Notes: generated by a model from the letters alone, not told the origin. A stretch of 64,000 nucleotides of DNA from Paraconiothyrium sp. Pb-2020 (GCA_022419385.1 JAJUBI010000005.1:4526001-4590000); one strand, 5' to 3'; positions 1 to 12,513 are shown, counted from the stretch's first letter. Program-made: numbers and translations.

Positions 1-833
1 GGGTGCACGACATGAAGCGACGCTGGGTATAATGCGTTTTCGGAGGAGCCGCGGGAACGGAAGATAAGATGGGTGTGCCGTCGGCGCCAGTCCTCAGCCT
101 GACCCTTGCAGTCGTGTCGAATCGTACCGTCCGCGGTAATCATCAAGAAGCGCTTCAGCACGCCAACCCCAAAACGTCCCGCGGCATGAGCTGTCGGTGC
201 CGCCGGTGCGATATGCTGACATGGAGGGTGGCAGCAGCAAGCCGAATGAGAATACGAGTGTGCCGATAGGGACTAGCGTGAGGCTAAATTAGCATTCACG
301 TGTGCACGTGCACGCCCCCAAACCTGGGATGTTACGTCACTGGCTTGTTTCGGTGAGCGAACTTCAGCAAAATGTCTTGAGCAATTTGCCAGCGGGAGTT
401 TGGGTTTCAAAGATTTGCAGTTTGACATATTGATTTTCTTACATTCTCAGCTTTGCTGTGGTAGTTTACATAGATTTGACCTGAGCAAGTCGCTCGACCA
501 TTCAGCGGTGTTTTGAGCCATATCTTTCCTTATCTTGAACAGAGGTATAGTTTCATTGTCTCTACTAGGAGATAGGCCACCCATCGCTATGTAATAGCTT
601 CATCATCTGGGATTATTGACACAGATTTTTGAGAAGGCGTGGTGACGTACTGTCGGAATTTTCACTGAACCTCTCGAATAAGCGTTCCCTTCTGTTTATA
701 AAACTGTTTGGACTTCCCGTCCCATACGACTGTGTCATTTCGTCTGAAAGCCATGTTGGTAAGCGCCAGCAGCCAGAAAACACAGCGCGATTGAGTCATA
801 CATGTAATGCACTTGCCTCTGAACATGAACGCT
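1..833. other. intergenic, no gene supported
   Basis: I see no supported gene. Short open frames lack codon character or recognisable motifs. A CACGTG-rich patch near 297-316 has overlapping palindromic CACGTG/GTGCAC words that could be bHLH-type sites, but this is only a motif match. Confidence 0.4.
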
Positions 834-2565
834 TCATTTATTCTTCTCATTCTTCTTCATCGAAGTCCACTGCACAGGGAGGGCTAGAAGAAACGCCCCG
901 CAGCTCAAAGCGATGGTAATATAGAAGGTTTTGGTAATAGCTTCGCTGTATGCAGGAATAACCCGCTCTAAGTCTTGAGATGAGTACATGCTGCTCAAAT
1001 TCGTGGCACCACTCCTAATCAGTCGTGACTTGTCGAATCCAGGGAGAGCTGTTGATATTGCATTTTTGAGGTCATTGACAAACACGCTTTGCGCGATTGC
1101 CACGACCACAGAGGAACAGAGCATCTGGGTGAGATTTACCAAAGACACGCCCAGTGGAACGTCGGAGGAGAGTAGCGTTGTTTGTATGACGAGCATAGGA
1201 GGTGGTACACTGGCACCGGCACCGAGGCCGTAGATCACTTGGTAGCCGATCCATTTGGCACTGCTGATGGAAGGAGTAAATGTCGAGATGAACCCCGAGC
1301 CAACGGCGGAGAGTATTGCCCCCAAAAACAAAGCCGGGTTATAGTATCCAATTGCCTGGGTCACACCGCCCGACACAGCGGACATTACTACGAAAGAGGC
1401 AATGAGGGGAGTTATCATGACGCCTGATCGAAGTTTAGAGGCGTTTTTGACGGTTTGGTACCAAACAGGAAGTATGTTATCACAACGAACATGCCCCCAG
1501 AGATAAAACCAGAATATAGGGCAGATAGTGACACGTTGCGGTTGCGTATCAATCCCGGGGAGAACGAACGCTGAGACGGCACTCGTATTTGAATGGCCGC
1601 AAATGAGAGGAATAATACCCCTGAGACCACAAAAAGTGCGATCACACGAGCATTTGACCAGGTGTAAACGGTACCACCGAGTTGCAGTGCCAAGATGATG
1701 CATACAAGCGCCGCCGTGAGTTGTATTGTGCCAGGGAGGTCAAAGTGGCGGAGCTTCTCTTGCCAGGAAGTCTTGAAACGTGTACTCCTAGGTGGAACCT
1801 TCACTGCGAGGCAAATTCCAAGGCTGATAGTGGCACAAATGGGTAGATTGATCCCGAAGCACCATCTCCATGTCGCGCGGTCTGCTAACGCACCCCCTAT
1901 AAAAGGACCAGCGACAGCCGCGATACCAAGTGACATGAACATCAAGCCACTAAGAGAGGCTCTCTTGTCAAGTGGGGACGAATCGGCCAGGATGAGTACT
2001 GATCCAGACATGATGCCGGCAGCGCCACATCCAGCAATGGCGCGGCCAACCACCAGTGCCTTGGAATTTGGCGCGACTGTGCAGATCAAGGAGCCAACGC
2101 TAAAGACGATGATGGCAAAGATGTATATCCATTTTTTTTGGGAACAAGGTATAGAGTCGCCCGTAGACAAGCTGGAGAGAGGCCGAAGTAAGACTGTAAG
2201 CATGTTAGTCATTGTTCTGCCGTGGACTGAATGCTCTTTGCTCTTCGCTCAGTGCACTGTTACGTACAGATACGCAGAAGTCCACCATCCAATGTTACCA
2301 AGGGCGTTGAAGCTACTCGCGGTCTTGGGAGCCGCACTCGCGACTACTGTCTGATCCTGCAAAGGTATGGCATGCTCAGTACGAATTACACAGCAACACG
2401 TCGGCTTGGTGATCTTACCAGCCCGCAAAGGAAGCTTGCACAGCAGATGCTCGTAACGATGACGGCCAGCCGTCGTGGTGATGCATAGTCCAGATTTTCA
2501 TCTTCGCTTGCTGTTTGTTCTTGATCAACATTAGACGATGCGACGCCCGCCTTGTCCGTCGCCAT
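834..2565 (-). pseudogene. MFS drug:H+ antiporter (DHA14-like), two frameshifts
   Basis: Major facilitator protein of the 14-TM drug/toxin efflux type, expected in the plasma membrane. I model three exons: 2419-2565 (start ATGGCGACG), 2268-2356 and 834-2193. The introns have GTAAGA/TTTGCAG and GTACGT/TTACAG borders, the second with a GACTAAC branch site. The spliced N-terminus reads GLDQTVVASAAPK then GWWTSAYLLTSASLQLVYGR, which is the family TM1-TM2 signature, and GRAIAGCGAAGIMSG (TM4) and GPFIGGALAD follow. Two single-base shifts break the frame. An A8 run (T8 at 2132-2139 on plus) behaves as one extra base between LYTLFPKK and KWIYIFA. One base is missing near 1466-1474, before the TM-start motif LPVWYQ. 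The two shifts compensate, so about 531 aa remain readable. No GT-AG intron fits either point. It is either a recent pseudogene or carries sequencing errors. Efflux substrate unknown. Confidence 0.8.
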
Positions 2566-4414
2566 TATTTACTCTTGGAGCTCTCTGCGGGACGAGCGGC
2601 TATGTTAGTCGCTTTCTTCCGTATCTCTCAAAATCAATGTGATAAGGTATACAGCCAGAAAGAGTGAGTTTGCATGGTAAGTGCAATGTTCTTTGGCGGC
2701 GTAGCTGGGTATCGTAGCAGGGCGGCGAAGTGGCGAGGCGCGATAATGCATGCAGCAGCCCCACATCCCTGATATTTCGGCTTGATTCGACTCCATCCTG
2801 AGTTCGGGCTTCATATTTCATCGGTCATTAAGTAGAATACTCTGTCAGTCTCGTCGCGCCGCTGTACTTGTTGACCGTCGATTCAATCAAGGTTCCGTCC
2901 AATTCTTGCGGATATCACTTCATAGACCTATTTGACACCTAAATACCATAGACAGTATTGGAAATAGCAATTTCCGCTATTATAGTGTAGAAACAGTACA
3001 GACCGAGACTCTCTACTGTTTCTCGATAAATCTACATTAAGTTAGACAGACTGGTCACGGCGAAGGTCTCTATCACATGACAACGTCTATCCATCACATG
3101 GCAGGCCAAGGTGAAGGACAATTTAAAGTTCCAGCACATGATTTCACTCGGCCATTTGCTCGCTCCTGCAGCACCTCTATTATCGGTGCTTTGCAAAAGT
3201 TCTTGCGCCACCTTTCCATGGAATTAAAACCTACTCATAGCATTTCAGCTAATCTGTGTACTATAGGAGGCTGGTTATTAGCTAGGTTCTATTAAATATA
3301 ACTTTTTGGGCCTGGTAGGCGTTAAAATAGGGCACTAAGCTGTTAGAATTAGAGTACTAGAGTAAATAAGCTAATGCCTAGCCTCCTATAGTGCACAGAT
3401 TGGCTGAAATGCTATGTGTAGGTTTTAGTTCCATAGAAAGTTGGCACAGGAACAGGAATTTTGAAAGGCAGAATAGTGTCAACACCGCCTACTTAAGGGG
3501 CTTGAAATCCAGCGTATCAAGCAAAGGCTTGTACACGTAGAATAATGAATAGATAGTAGATGTTATAGTGAGTGCTCAATGCTGGGTGCTGCGTTATGAT
3601 GATGGTGTTTATAATAAATGAGCAGAGGTGGGCACACTGTTCCTAAGCTTCAATTTGCCTAGCTAATCACGGAGACCTCTCTGACTGCCAATACGGCCCG
3701 GACTCTCAGAAAGCTAACTGTTATAATATGGGTCTATGAAGATGCTAGATAACTATTTCCTAGACTATATTGTTATATAGAGAAAATCTGCTATGTTAGT
3801 ATAGAGATCTCCTAACTATTGGTAGTAGGTACCCTACACAAGTTTTCGGCCACCACCCATGGGGAAAAATAGCAGCTAAGCTTACTATGGGGGTGTATAT
3901 GATTTTCTAACTAGCTTTGGTAGAGGTGACATGGGAATGGACATCTATTAACTAATATCAAATAGCCAACCACCTATAGGCTGATAGTCACTTTTCGGCA
4001 TATTCTCTCATGGTAAGGTGGCCGTAAAACTTAAGGATAGGACAACATCATAGTACAAACTATTTATACTATCACAGTATGTAAATCAGTCTATAGGGAC
4101 GATGCATGACTAGAGCAAGTATACTACGAGCGAGATCTATCTTACCAAGGTATGGACGGTGAAAGCTTACCTACCAACCATAATCTGAAAGGTAAGGTGA
4201 CACGGTTATAATCAAAGCTTGTTGGGATGTTCGGCTCTGCTTATTCGTCGGTCATCCAACTCAACCTTGCAATCAGCTTTAGTCGCAAATTACCGCGCTG
4301 TGTAACCGCATCACCATCGTGACTGCGCCGTAGAGCTGTGCCGCCTGGCTGTCTGGGCTCTCTTATCAGCTCCTTGTTCCATCGTTCCCATCCTTCAAAC
4401 ATCCAGTCACCACT
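2566..4414. other. AT-rich gap, RIP-like decay, no gene
   Basis: About 1.8 kb between the MFS gene and the P450. From roughly 2930 to 4230 it is rich in A+T and TpA, with frequent stops in all frames, as expected for sequence mutated by repeat-induced point mutation. It contains the inverted-repeat element listed separately and a 9-bp perfect hairpin (2990-2998 with 3014-3022, GAAACAGTA/TACTGTTTC). No transposase or reverse transcriptase motif is readable. Confidence 0.5.
3207..3445. repeat. inverted repeat pair (MITE-like or transposon remnant)
   Basis: Arm 3207-3283 and the reverse complement of 3369-3445 align over 77 bp without gaps at about 88% identity (9 mismatches, 6 of them transitions), separated by an 85-bp AT-rich spacer. 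The core is CTATAGGAGGCT. The transition bias and TpA-rich surroundings fit RIP acting on a repeated element. No coding capacity. It could be a MITE or the fold-back end of a larger decayed element. Confidence 0.7.
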
Positions 4415-6140
4415 ATGGGTGCGATATTGAGCATTTTGCTCCAGGCTGGTATCGATCACTGGTGCTCGGCCGCGCTTGTTGTAATCGCGACCCTCATCCT
4501 CGTCGGCGTCTCCCTCGGGGACGGCGCCTCTGTTTATCAACAATATCCTTTTGTCGGCCAAGGTTTACTGAAACCATGGCTGAATTGGAGCATGGCAGAC
4601 CGATGGCGACTCCACGAGCTTGAACCAGTCGCTTACGGAAAGGTTAGCATACGTGCTTAAACCCTCTGATTGGCTGATCTGACACGTTTGAAGTACACCA
4701 AGCGGGACCAGCCATGGTCAGTCACGTTCTGGGGTCTCCATTTCCTGGTCATGCCACCCAAATACCTTCGCGATTTGAGAACACAAGACCGGCATGCTTT
4801 GAATCTAGCAAAATGCCTCAGCGATGCTTTGAATATGGAAGCTTCCGTTGGAGATGTACCTATTGCGAACACCATGGAGATTGATGTTGTGTCCAGATAT
4901 CTCAATTCTCGAATTGGTATGTGTTTTAATCCCCGGCTTAAATGCCAAAGACTTACGGTTCTAGATGAGACAATTCCCCTCTTGAATGACGAGGCGAATT
5001 TCGTGTTCAACAAGGAGATCGGAAAGACTGAGATCTGGAAGAAGTTCAAGACCATGGACTTGTCCTCCAAACTCGTACATTACATATCGAATAGGATACT
5101 TGTCGGACCTGAACTTTGTCGACGAGCAGATTATCGCGCCACGACGGAATCTTTGAACATGTCTCATGTTATCTTCGGCGCCCTATGGAACTTCATACCA
5201 TTGGGTGTCTTCCGTAAACCGTTTTATTGGGCTTTCAGTATCCCATATCGAATGCAGATAAGGAGAGCCATGAACAGGTACATAGTACCCATCGTTGAAG
5301 AACGTATGGCAGACGTTGGTAAGACAGATACCAAGAAAGATCTCGATACCATACAGTTGGTGGTGGATATGCCGCCGGCTTCTCCCAGGGAAATCGATTC
5401 ATTTCGCCATGCTATCCGTATATTGCATTTGCACTTTGCAAGTACGGGATCTAGCATCGCATTGGTACATACGGCTATATGGCAGTTGCTACAGATGCCA
5501 GAATGCATGGAGCCTATCCGCACAGAGATCAAAGACGTACTGAGGAAGTACGGATCGTGGGACAGCAAGCATACAGTGAACCACTTACACCTTCTGGACA
5601 GTTTCGTCAGAGAAGTTCTTCGTGTTTACGTACCCTCTGCTCGTAAGTACATTTCAATCGACCATTTATGATACTGATATTTTAGAAGTGGTCTCGCTTC
5701 GCCTTGCTCAGCAGCCTGTGACCTTGCATGATGGGTTCCAGCTAAAGAAAGGAACAAGGATCGTGTTTCCTGCTCAATCAATCCACTTTGACCCCGCCAA
5801 CTATGAAGATCCTCGCGATTTCTTGCCATTTCGCTTCTCGGGCTGGGGCCCTTGTGACTGCGACGCGGATGGAACACCTAAAGACGCCGGAAGAATCAAG
5901 GCAGACTCCCCCGATGCCAAGTACTTGCCCTTCGGGTACGGCAAACAATCGTGCCCAGGAAGGTTCTTCGCAACCAGAGTTGTGAAATTGATTCTCGGGA
6001 GACTTATCTTCGAGTATGATATCAAGCCGGAAGGTAATTTGCCATCGAGCCCTGTCAGTGGAAGTATAGAAGGGTTCTTCTTGCCCACCAAGAAGTTCTA
6101 TATCAGCTTGAGGAGCAGGAGGCCTGCATCAGACATCTAG
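4415..6140 (+). CDS. cytochrome P450 monooxygenase
   Basis: Haem-thiolate monooxygenase of 527 aa in four exons: 4415-4642, 4694-4916, 4965-5642, 5686-6140. The introns are 43-51 nt, GT-AG, and keep the frame. An N-terminal hydrophobic helix (ALVVIATLILVGV) would anchor it in the ER membrane. Seen: VMPPKYLRDLR near the N-terminus, K-helix E-V-L-R (ExxR) just before the last intron, the PERF-like region FLPFRFSGW, and the haem-binding loop FGYGKQSCPGRFF with the Cys ligand. The I-helix reads HFASTGSSIALVH and lacks the usual acidic-Thr oxygen-activating pair. The layout resembles fungal CYPs of secondary metabolism, but the substrate cannot be told. It lies 1.8 kb from the MFS gene and 0.56 kb before the rhodopsin-like gene. 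Confidence 0.93.
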
Positions 6141-6703
6141 GAAAATGCGATGAGATCAGAGACGAGCTAGACTGTAGTCGTCCTCAATAAGTACTTATGA
6201 TTGTTCTCTCCTACGTCCAATATGAGAGCAATATTACATTCAGTTTCCTCTTTCCTTCCCCTGACAACCCAGAACTTTTCACTGTTTTTAACGGTATCTA
6301 GCTGACTAATGTTCAGCTCTTACTCTCGTACGATGCCGCATACCATGGGGCCGGCGTACATGACTAATTGCAAAAACGTAGGGGGTCGTTCGGGGCGCAC
6401 GCATCATGATACCCGCCCACCATTCATTTTGTTTTTTTTTTCTGTTCAGCAAGCTCATAACTACATTACGTACCAATGGAGTAGCTAACACGTGCATTAT
6501 GAGAGAGGCAAGAGTCGTCGGACTCCGGGTCCACTCTGAAACTGTTGCCTGTTTCTACAGTTCGCCCACCGTCCACCTGCTTACGGCACGTGCGACGAAG
6601 ATCAGTGGCTCTCAAATCTAGTCTCTGATTTCTTGTCTACCCTTTCTCTTCGTAAAACGCACCTCAACTGAGCTTAGACTCTCCCTAGTGACAAGAAAAG
6701 AAG
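6141..6703. other. intergenic between P450 and rhodopsin-like gene
   Basis: 563 bp that should hold the P450 terminator and the promoter of the downstream gene. A T10 tract lies near 6430. No other feature seen. Confidence 0.4.
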
Positions 6704-8023
6704 ATGGCCTATCAATTTGCAGTGAAAACTTCCCAGTCACGAACACTTGTCATAGTCCCCGCGGTTTTTCTGATCTCGGCAACACTCTCCGTCACCCTCC
6801 GCTTCCGATCGCGCCGGCGCAGAGAGCAGAAGTTGCTTTGGGACGACTGTTTGTGTGCTACCGGCTTGTTTCTTTCCTACGGATGTTATGCAAGCATCGT
6901 GGTCGGCGTCGTTTACTGGGCACTTGGCAGAACGACACTTCGCGATGGTTTGCTCGAGCCTGAGAACGTCCCAATCGTGTTCAAGGTATGACACACGTTC
7001 GCGCCTGCAAGACGTCGACCCTTCAACTTTGCTAACTATAATAGGCTCTCAGTAGTGTCAGCGTACTCTGGGCGACTGCTTCATCGACGCTCCAGCTCGC
7101 CATCTTATCCCTATATATTCGCATATTCAAAGCAGTGTCATGGCATCGATATGCTTGCTACACAACGATGGTCGTTGTGTTCTGCTGGTGGTCAAGCACA
7201 GTTGTGACGTCGGTAGTCGTCCCACTTGTCCAAAGATTGCCCTGCTCATAGTCTTCAGGATGCTGACAACCTGCATTCCCCTTGAGCGCTTTAAGACCCA
7301 CACGATTCCTGGTAAATGCATTAAGCTTAGGGAATTTTGCCTCGCGTCCGGCCTCCTACATGTTTTTTTGGACGTGTTCATCCTCTGTTTCCCGCTACCT
7401 GTAGTATGGAGACTCAATACCAAGACAAGCAGTAAGATGACCGTCAGCATTGCTTTTCTATTGGGACTCTTGTATGTTGCACGGTTTCCGAACAACATCT
7501 AGTCATTTGCACTGACGTTCTCAGTGCTACAGTTAGTGGTCTTCCCCGTCTAAACTGTCTGGTTGGGCATACCAGCAGTGATGCGTCAGAAATTACTCAT
7601 ACGGCTTGGATTGGTGTTCTTTTCCAGATCCTCGAGAACTCGTGCGGCGTCATCTGCTCCTGCGCACCTATGCTCGCTGCCTCTGTTGCGGAGCTTGTTA
7701 ACAGGCCCTTTGCAACAAGCATTCGACGGTTCGTTACGAAAACCTTGTCGCGGGTCTGGCAAGGCTCAGGGAATTCAGGGGCATCGAGGAATGCGCGGCG
7801 ATCAGGAAGATCGGACAGTTCGGGTGAGGGCCGGAACAAGGTGGAGAACCCGACTATAGGTAGCTGGAGGGTGAACAAGATTAAGAAGGAGAGTAGCTTC
7901 GGAGTCACGAGTCACGTGGCAGATGGAAGAAGTCTTGAATATCTTACTGAGGCGACAGGCAGCCATGGATCCAGGGCGGAGCGCACGGGGATCAAAATGG
8001 ACTGTCTGCTAAAACACACTTAG
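6704..8023 (+). CDS. integral membrane protein, fungal rhodopsin-like (SAT4-type)
   Basis: Seven-helix membrane protein of the fungal rhodopsin-like/SAT4 family, common beside secondary-metabolite genes; its role is unknown. Exon 1 is 6704-6985 (start MAYQFAVK), followed by a 59-nt intron to 7044. Exon 2 contains SVLWATASSTLQLAILSLYIRIF. The family loop LTTCIPLERF..IPGKCI is present, then LHVFLDVFILCFPLPVVW. A GTATGT/TCTCAG intron (about 7471-7524) leads to ATVSGLPRLNCLVG and ENSCGVICSCAPML, the last helix, then a basic Ser-rich cytoplasmic tail. Between 7207 and 7258 the frame changes. A 50-nt intron with a weak GTCGGT donor and TCTTCAG acceptor restores frame and family length; a one-base indel is the alternative. 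I favour the intron. Confidence 0.78.
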
Positions 8024-9727
8024 AAAGGGTACCGAAGTCTAAGTGAGCAATTTGAACAAGCCGCAACCTGCGTGCTTTAACACTGACTTTGTTTGTCCGT
8101 TATTCAGTGTGGATGGAGATTACCATAGGTATAATGTAGGGTTTTATTAGACACACATATATGTATCCGTGTAGCCTTAATCGGATGCGAAAGCCGTTGA
8201 ATGAAGAACGAGGGTACGCAGCCTCCGTAATATGACGTATATAAACTCTGGGAGCTTCGGATGGCGCTTGATGTCGACAAGGCAACAAGGCAAACGCGGT
8301 CATGGACACGATGCAAACCCTCCTCACCGGCTCGCGGTCGTGTACACCATTACATTTAAATAAAAAATCATTGCCTTAACAGTGAAGTCCCTGGATAGAA
8401 CTGCGCCGCACTCATGCGACTCCGAAAGGTTCACTTTTTCGCTTTGAGGAAACCGAGCCCACGTTAACTCTCGCGTCTCTAGATTTTTGAGATGAGCCTT
8501 CAGTATGCAGAAATGAACGCATAATGTTCCTGGGCCGGCGGCAGAATATTCGAGTCGACCGAAACAGCTGAGAGCTGCCTGTGCCACTTGCTACGCACTG
8601 AAGGTCGGTTGCTCTGGTAATGGCTACGGGTGTTCAAAATGCCAGAAACCGTTTTTGAGAATAGTCACGAAATTAGAATGCCTGGTGATAAATATGAAAG
8701 TGGCTCAGTGTGTTCATACAGCTACCTAGATATGTTGGACGTGTAGGGAAACCAGAAGGGGCGAGAAATAGAAAAGCGCTTGGAAAGAGATGTTGCATGC
8801 CTGATCGATATCCACCGCGGAAGATTCGTTGAGGGGCATAGATACACTAGCGCTGCGGAATAATGAAAGCCTGAACGAGCAGGAAAATCCCGAGCCAGCT
8901 GGAAACGATTTCGTCAGTCAAGGGCAGCTCGCAACGTCTTCCCGACTTGAAACTCCATTCTCGCTCTATACAATCAACCATGCATTCGACCCTATTTTGG
9001 ACAATGTGGACACTAATACATAACCTCATAGAGGCGCCCTGCTTTGCGACACAGATACCTTATGCTAGACCCTTCCTTGCTGCAGGTAAGCCACGCCTTG
9101 CTCTCTTGGTAGGAAAGCTGACGCATCCAAATTGAAGTAGCTCACGCATAGCCCAGAGCTTTGGCGAGAGGCTACGCTGCGACAAACCCCGAGATGCTTA
9201 AAATATTCAAACAGTGACCTCCCTAGAGCGGCATCGTTCCGCAAGAACGGAAATCTTCCGTTCGATCAGTGGATTCAGGAGCTGTCGAACTGTCAAACGT
9301 GCGCAAAGGGAGCGAAGAGCAACGGGAGCCTCTCTTTGTGTTTTGTAACACTTCACTGTAGGGTAGCGCTTGTGGGTCCCCTTACAAGATGGGTCAGGAG
9401 AAGGTGAGATAGCAATGCAGCTCATTTGTTTCGAATTCATGCTTAGACACCTTAGGTACTTTGAACTGCAACTACAATGCATTTTTCCACAGATGTGTAC
9501 GGTCTGCCGCGACTGTAACCTACATATATACCTAAATTAAGAGGTGGTCGATGGGAAATGTTGTTAGCCGAGGCAGCAGCCAGATTGGGACAGGCGCAGA
9601 ACGTAACGTGGGGACCCGGTTCCGAGCAGCAAGGGACCTTCCCCGGTTATTCCGCGTCATAAAGCCTTCGCTATCCGAACAGAAAACTTATAGCAACCTC
9701 GTAAGGTTGCAACTGAGACAGTTGACA
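8024..9727. other. intergenic, no gene supported
   Basis: 1.7 kb with only short open frames on both strands, none with recognisable motifs or splice-consistent extension. The last few hundred bases should hold the promoter and 5' leader of the acetoacetyl-CoA synthetase gene. No tRNA or repeat recognised. Confidence 0.4.
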
Positions 9728-11930
9728 ATGGATGCGAACGGCGATCAAGCAAATGGCACGAACGGTGCGAACCTTTCTAATGGCCACCACAAAGCCGCGA
9801 AGCTGCTGTGGCGACACCCATCCCCGCAATCGACACCAATGTTTCAATTCCTGCATAGTGTGAACCAGAAGTATGGACTGCAATTGTCGAGCTACGAAGA
9901 ACTACACAAATGGAGCGTTGATCACATTGATAAGTTCTGGGGCTGCGTATGGCAGTTTGTCGGTGTCAGAGCAAGGACTGGGGCGTCGCGGGTCAGTGTT
10001 GGGAGAATATTTAGTACAACGGTGGCTAACGTCCTCAGGTTGTGGATCCACGAGCACCGATGTATCCTCGCCCGTCGTTCTTCAAGGGTGCGACTTTGAA
10101 TTTCGCAGAGAATCTACTCTTCCCTACACAAGAGGTAGACCCCGATAGTCCTGCCATCATCGCCGCTACCGAGACAACACGAGAGACCGTGTCATGGAAA
10201 GAGCTCAGGGAGCGCGTGAGGCAATGTCAATCCGGACTGTTGGACTTAGGTCTCCAAGAAGGGGACAGGGTGGCAGGATATGTCGCAAACCACACAAATG
10301 CACTGGTCGCCATGCTCGCAACCACCTCGTTAGGAGGGGTATGGACGGCCGTTAGTCCAGATACTGGCGTACACGCTGTACTGGAGCGGCTACGACAGAT
10401 CGAGCCCACGGTGCTTTTTGCGGACAATGCAGCATTCTATAACGGTCGGAGTCATCCGGTGCTACCTAAAGTAAGTCAAATAGCATCGGAGCTCCCATCT
10501 TTGAAAGCCATCGTCATCTTCCCGACTGTTCCCAGTGTGCAATTCTCTGTAGAGTCTCTTGAGGTCGGCCACGGAAAGGCATATGACTACAAGATATTCA
10601 CATCTTTGAGAGAAAGCAGTGAACTTACTTTCAGATATCTGTCACCTGACCATCCAGTTTACATTCTTTATTCCTCCGGAACCACTGGTCCGCCCAAGTG
10701 CATCGTCCATGGTGCTATCGGTACATTACTTCAACATAAGAAAGAGCACATCCTTCACTGCTCGATAACACCCCAGTCGCGCTTATTCTACTTCACAACG
10801 TGCACATGGATGATGTGGCATTGGTTAGTTTCAGGTCTAGGATCAGGCGCCACAATCGTTCTGTACGATGGATCACCATTCCGCTATATCGACTTGAAGA
10901 ACCCGGAGACATCCGCACCAGACGATTTCGCCATGCATCGCCTCATCGATGAGGTGGGAATCACGCATTTCGGTACGTCGGCCAAGTACCTTTCCATCCT
11001 GGAACAGAAATCTCTGGATCCTAAGGCTGCCGGTCTTTCACTCAACTCCCTCGAGGCTATCTACTCCACTGGCTCACCTTTAGCGCCCTCGACATTCGAC
11101 TACGTGTACCTTTCCTTCCCCTCGTCCATCAACCTGGGTTCCATCACCGGTGGAACAGATATCATTTCCCTCTTTGGCGCTTCAAATCCTCTCATACCAG
11201 TCTACCAGGGCGAAATCCAGGCCGCAGGACTCGGCATGGCCATCGCAGCTTTTGACTACACCGGCGAAGACATTTCGCATACGGGAGAGCCTGGTGAACT
11301 CGTCTGCACGAAGCCGTTTATTTGCCAGCCAGTCAGCTTTTGGGGCACAGACGGCGAAAAGAAATACTACAACAGCTACTTCGACCAATTCAAGAACAGC
11401 CAAGGGCAACCGATCTGGAGCCACGGTGATTTTGTGCGGTTCAATCCTGAGACCGGCGGTGTCTGGATGCTGGGTCGCAGCGATGGGATCCTAAAGCCGT
11501 CCGGTGTTCGATTCGGCTCCGCAGAGATCTACAATGTTGTACTTGAGCACTTTGCTGAGGATGTTGCGGATGCACTTTGCATCGGGCGGAGAAGGGAAGA
11601 GGACTCCGATGAGACTGTTTGCTTATTTTTAAAGATGACAGACCGCAAAGAGTTTACCAAGGAGCTCGCCACAAAAATTAAGGTGGCGGTGAAGCAAGCG
11701 TTAAGCGCGAGACATGTCCCTGGTATCATTGACGAATGTCCGGAAATTCCTGTGACGACCAACGGGAAAAAGTAAGTTTAATTCCAGACAGTGTTCGAAA
11801 CAAGCTAACGCTGAACAGGATTGAAGGTGCAGTGAAGCAAATTCTTTGCGGTTTAAACGTGAAAACCTCCGCAAGCGTTGCGAATGCTGAATGTCTCGAC
11901 TGGTACAGAGAGTGGACGAAGACACACTAA
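9728..11930 (+). CDS. acetoacetyl-CoA synthetase (ANL family)
   Basis: Cytosolic acyl-CoA synthetase (EC 6.2.1.16 type) joining acetoacetate and CoA with ATP to AMP, which recycles ketone carbon into acetoacetyl-CoA. 702 aa in three exons: 9728-9991, 10039-11771, 11819-11930, with two 47-nt introns. The N-terminal ACAS-type segment includes FLHSVNQKYGLQL and NFAENLLFP. ANL motifs in order: YSSGTTGPPKCIVHG (phosphate loop), STGSPLAPSTFDYVY, ITGGTDIISLFG, WSHGDFVRF (A7 Asp), GRSDGILKPSGVRFGSAEIY (A8 hinge), and TTNGKKIE with the catalytic A10 Lys completed across the last intron. The tail SASVANAECLDWYREW is typical of fungal AACS. I chose ATG 9728 because the upstream in-frame extension has no homolog-like sequence. 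Confidence 0.95.
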
Positions 11931-12513
11931 ACATGATTATCACCCTGTTTCCAGTACCTCGAATGGGTCGCCGTCAACTATTGTCACGACTCAGGTACAA
12001 AAAAGCATTGCTTGTGCCCCTTGGCTAGACCTAGATGCTACAGTCTCACCGGCTCGGGTGTGACTGAACAGCCGGATAGAAATAAAATTTAGTCCCAATG
12101 TTAATCCTGTTCGACTAGATCATGATTTATTCCATGTATATATATGACTAGTGGCAAAGAATGAGTAATCATCGCTGATAAGATACATAGATGCTACTGG
12201 CTAGCCTAATAGTAAGCAGGGCTTTTATCCCTGAGCGTAGAGATATATCATAGTACTATTACTGTCGATCCATATTCAACTTCACGAATTATGTCACAAT
12301 TGCGACATCTCTTAGAGATTCAACGCCGTTCACGGCATCTCCATGGCTTCCGAGCGGCGCGAGGTTGGTCTGGCTCTGACATCATTCACTAATCATGACC
12401 AAATCAAAGTCTATATAAACTACTGGACTCTAAATCCCCCAAAAGAGCTTTAACTGAAAACTCTGACTGCAATTCCAAACTTCTCTCACAACCGTCGTGA
12501 TACTATATTCTCT
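11931..12513. other. intergenic, promoter region of the next gene
   Basis: 583 bp. A TATATAAAC sequence near 12412, about 100 bp before the next start codon, is a plausible TATA box. Nothing else recognised. Confidence 0.4.

Noticed and set aside
1466..2139. Introns as the cause of the MFS frame changes
   Set aside because: Conserved residues flank each shift with no room for a 40-nt intron and no GT-AG pair in place.
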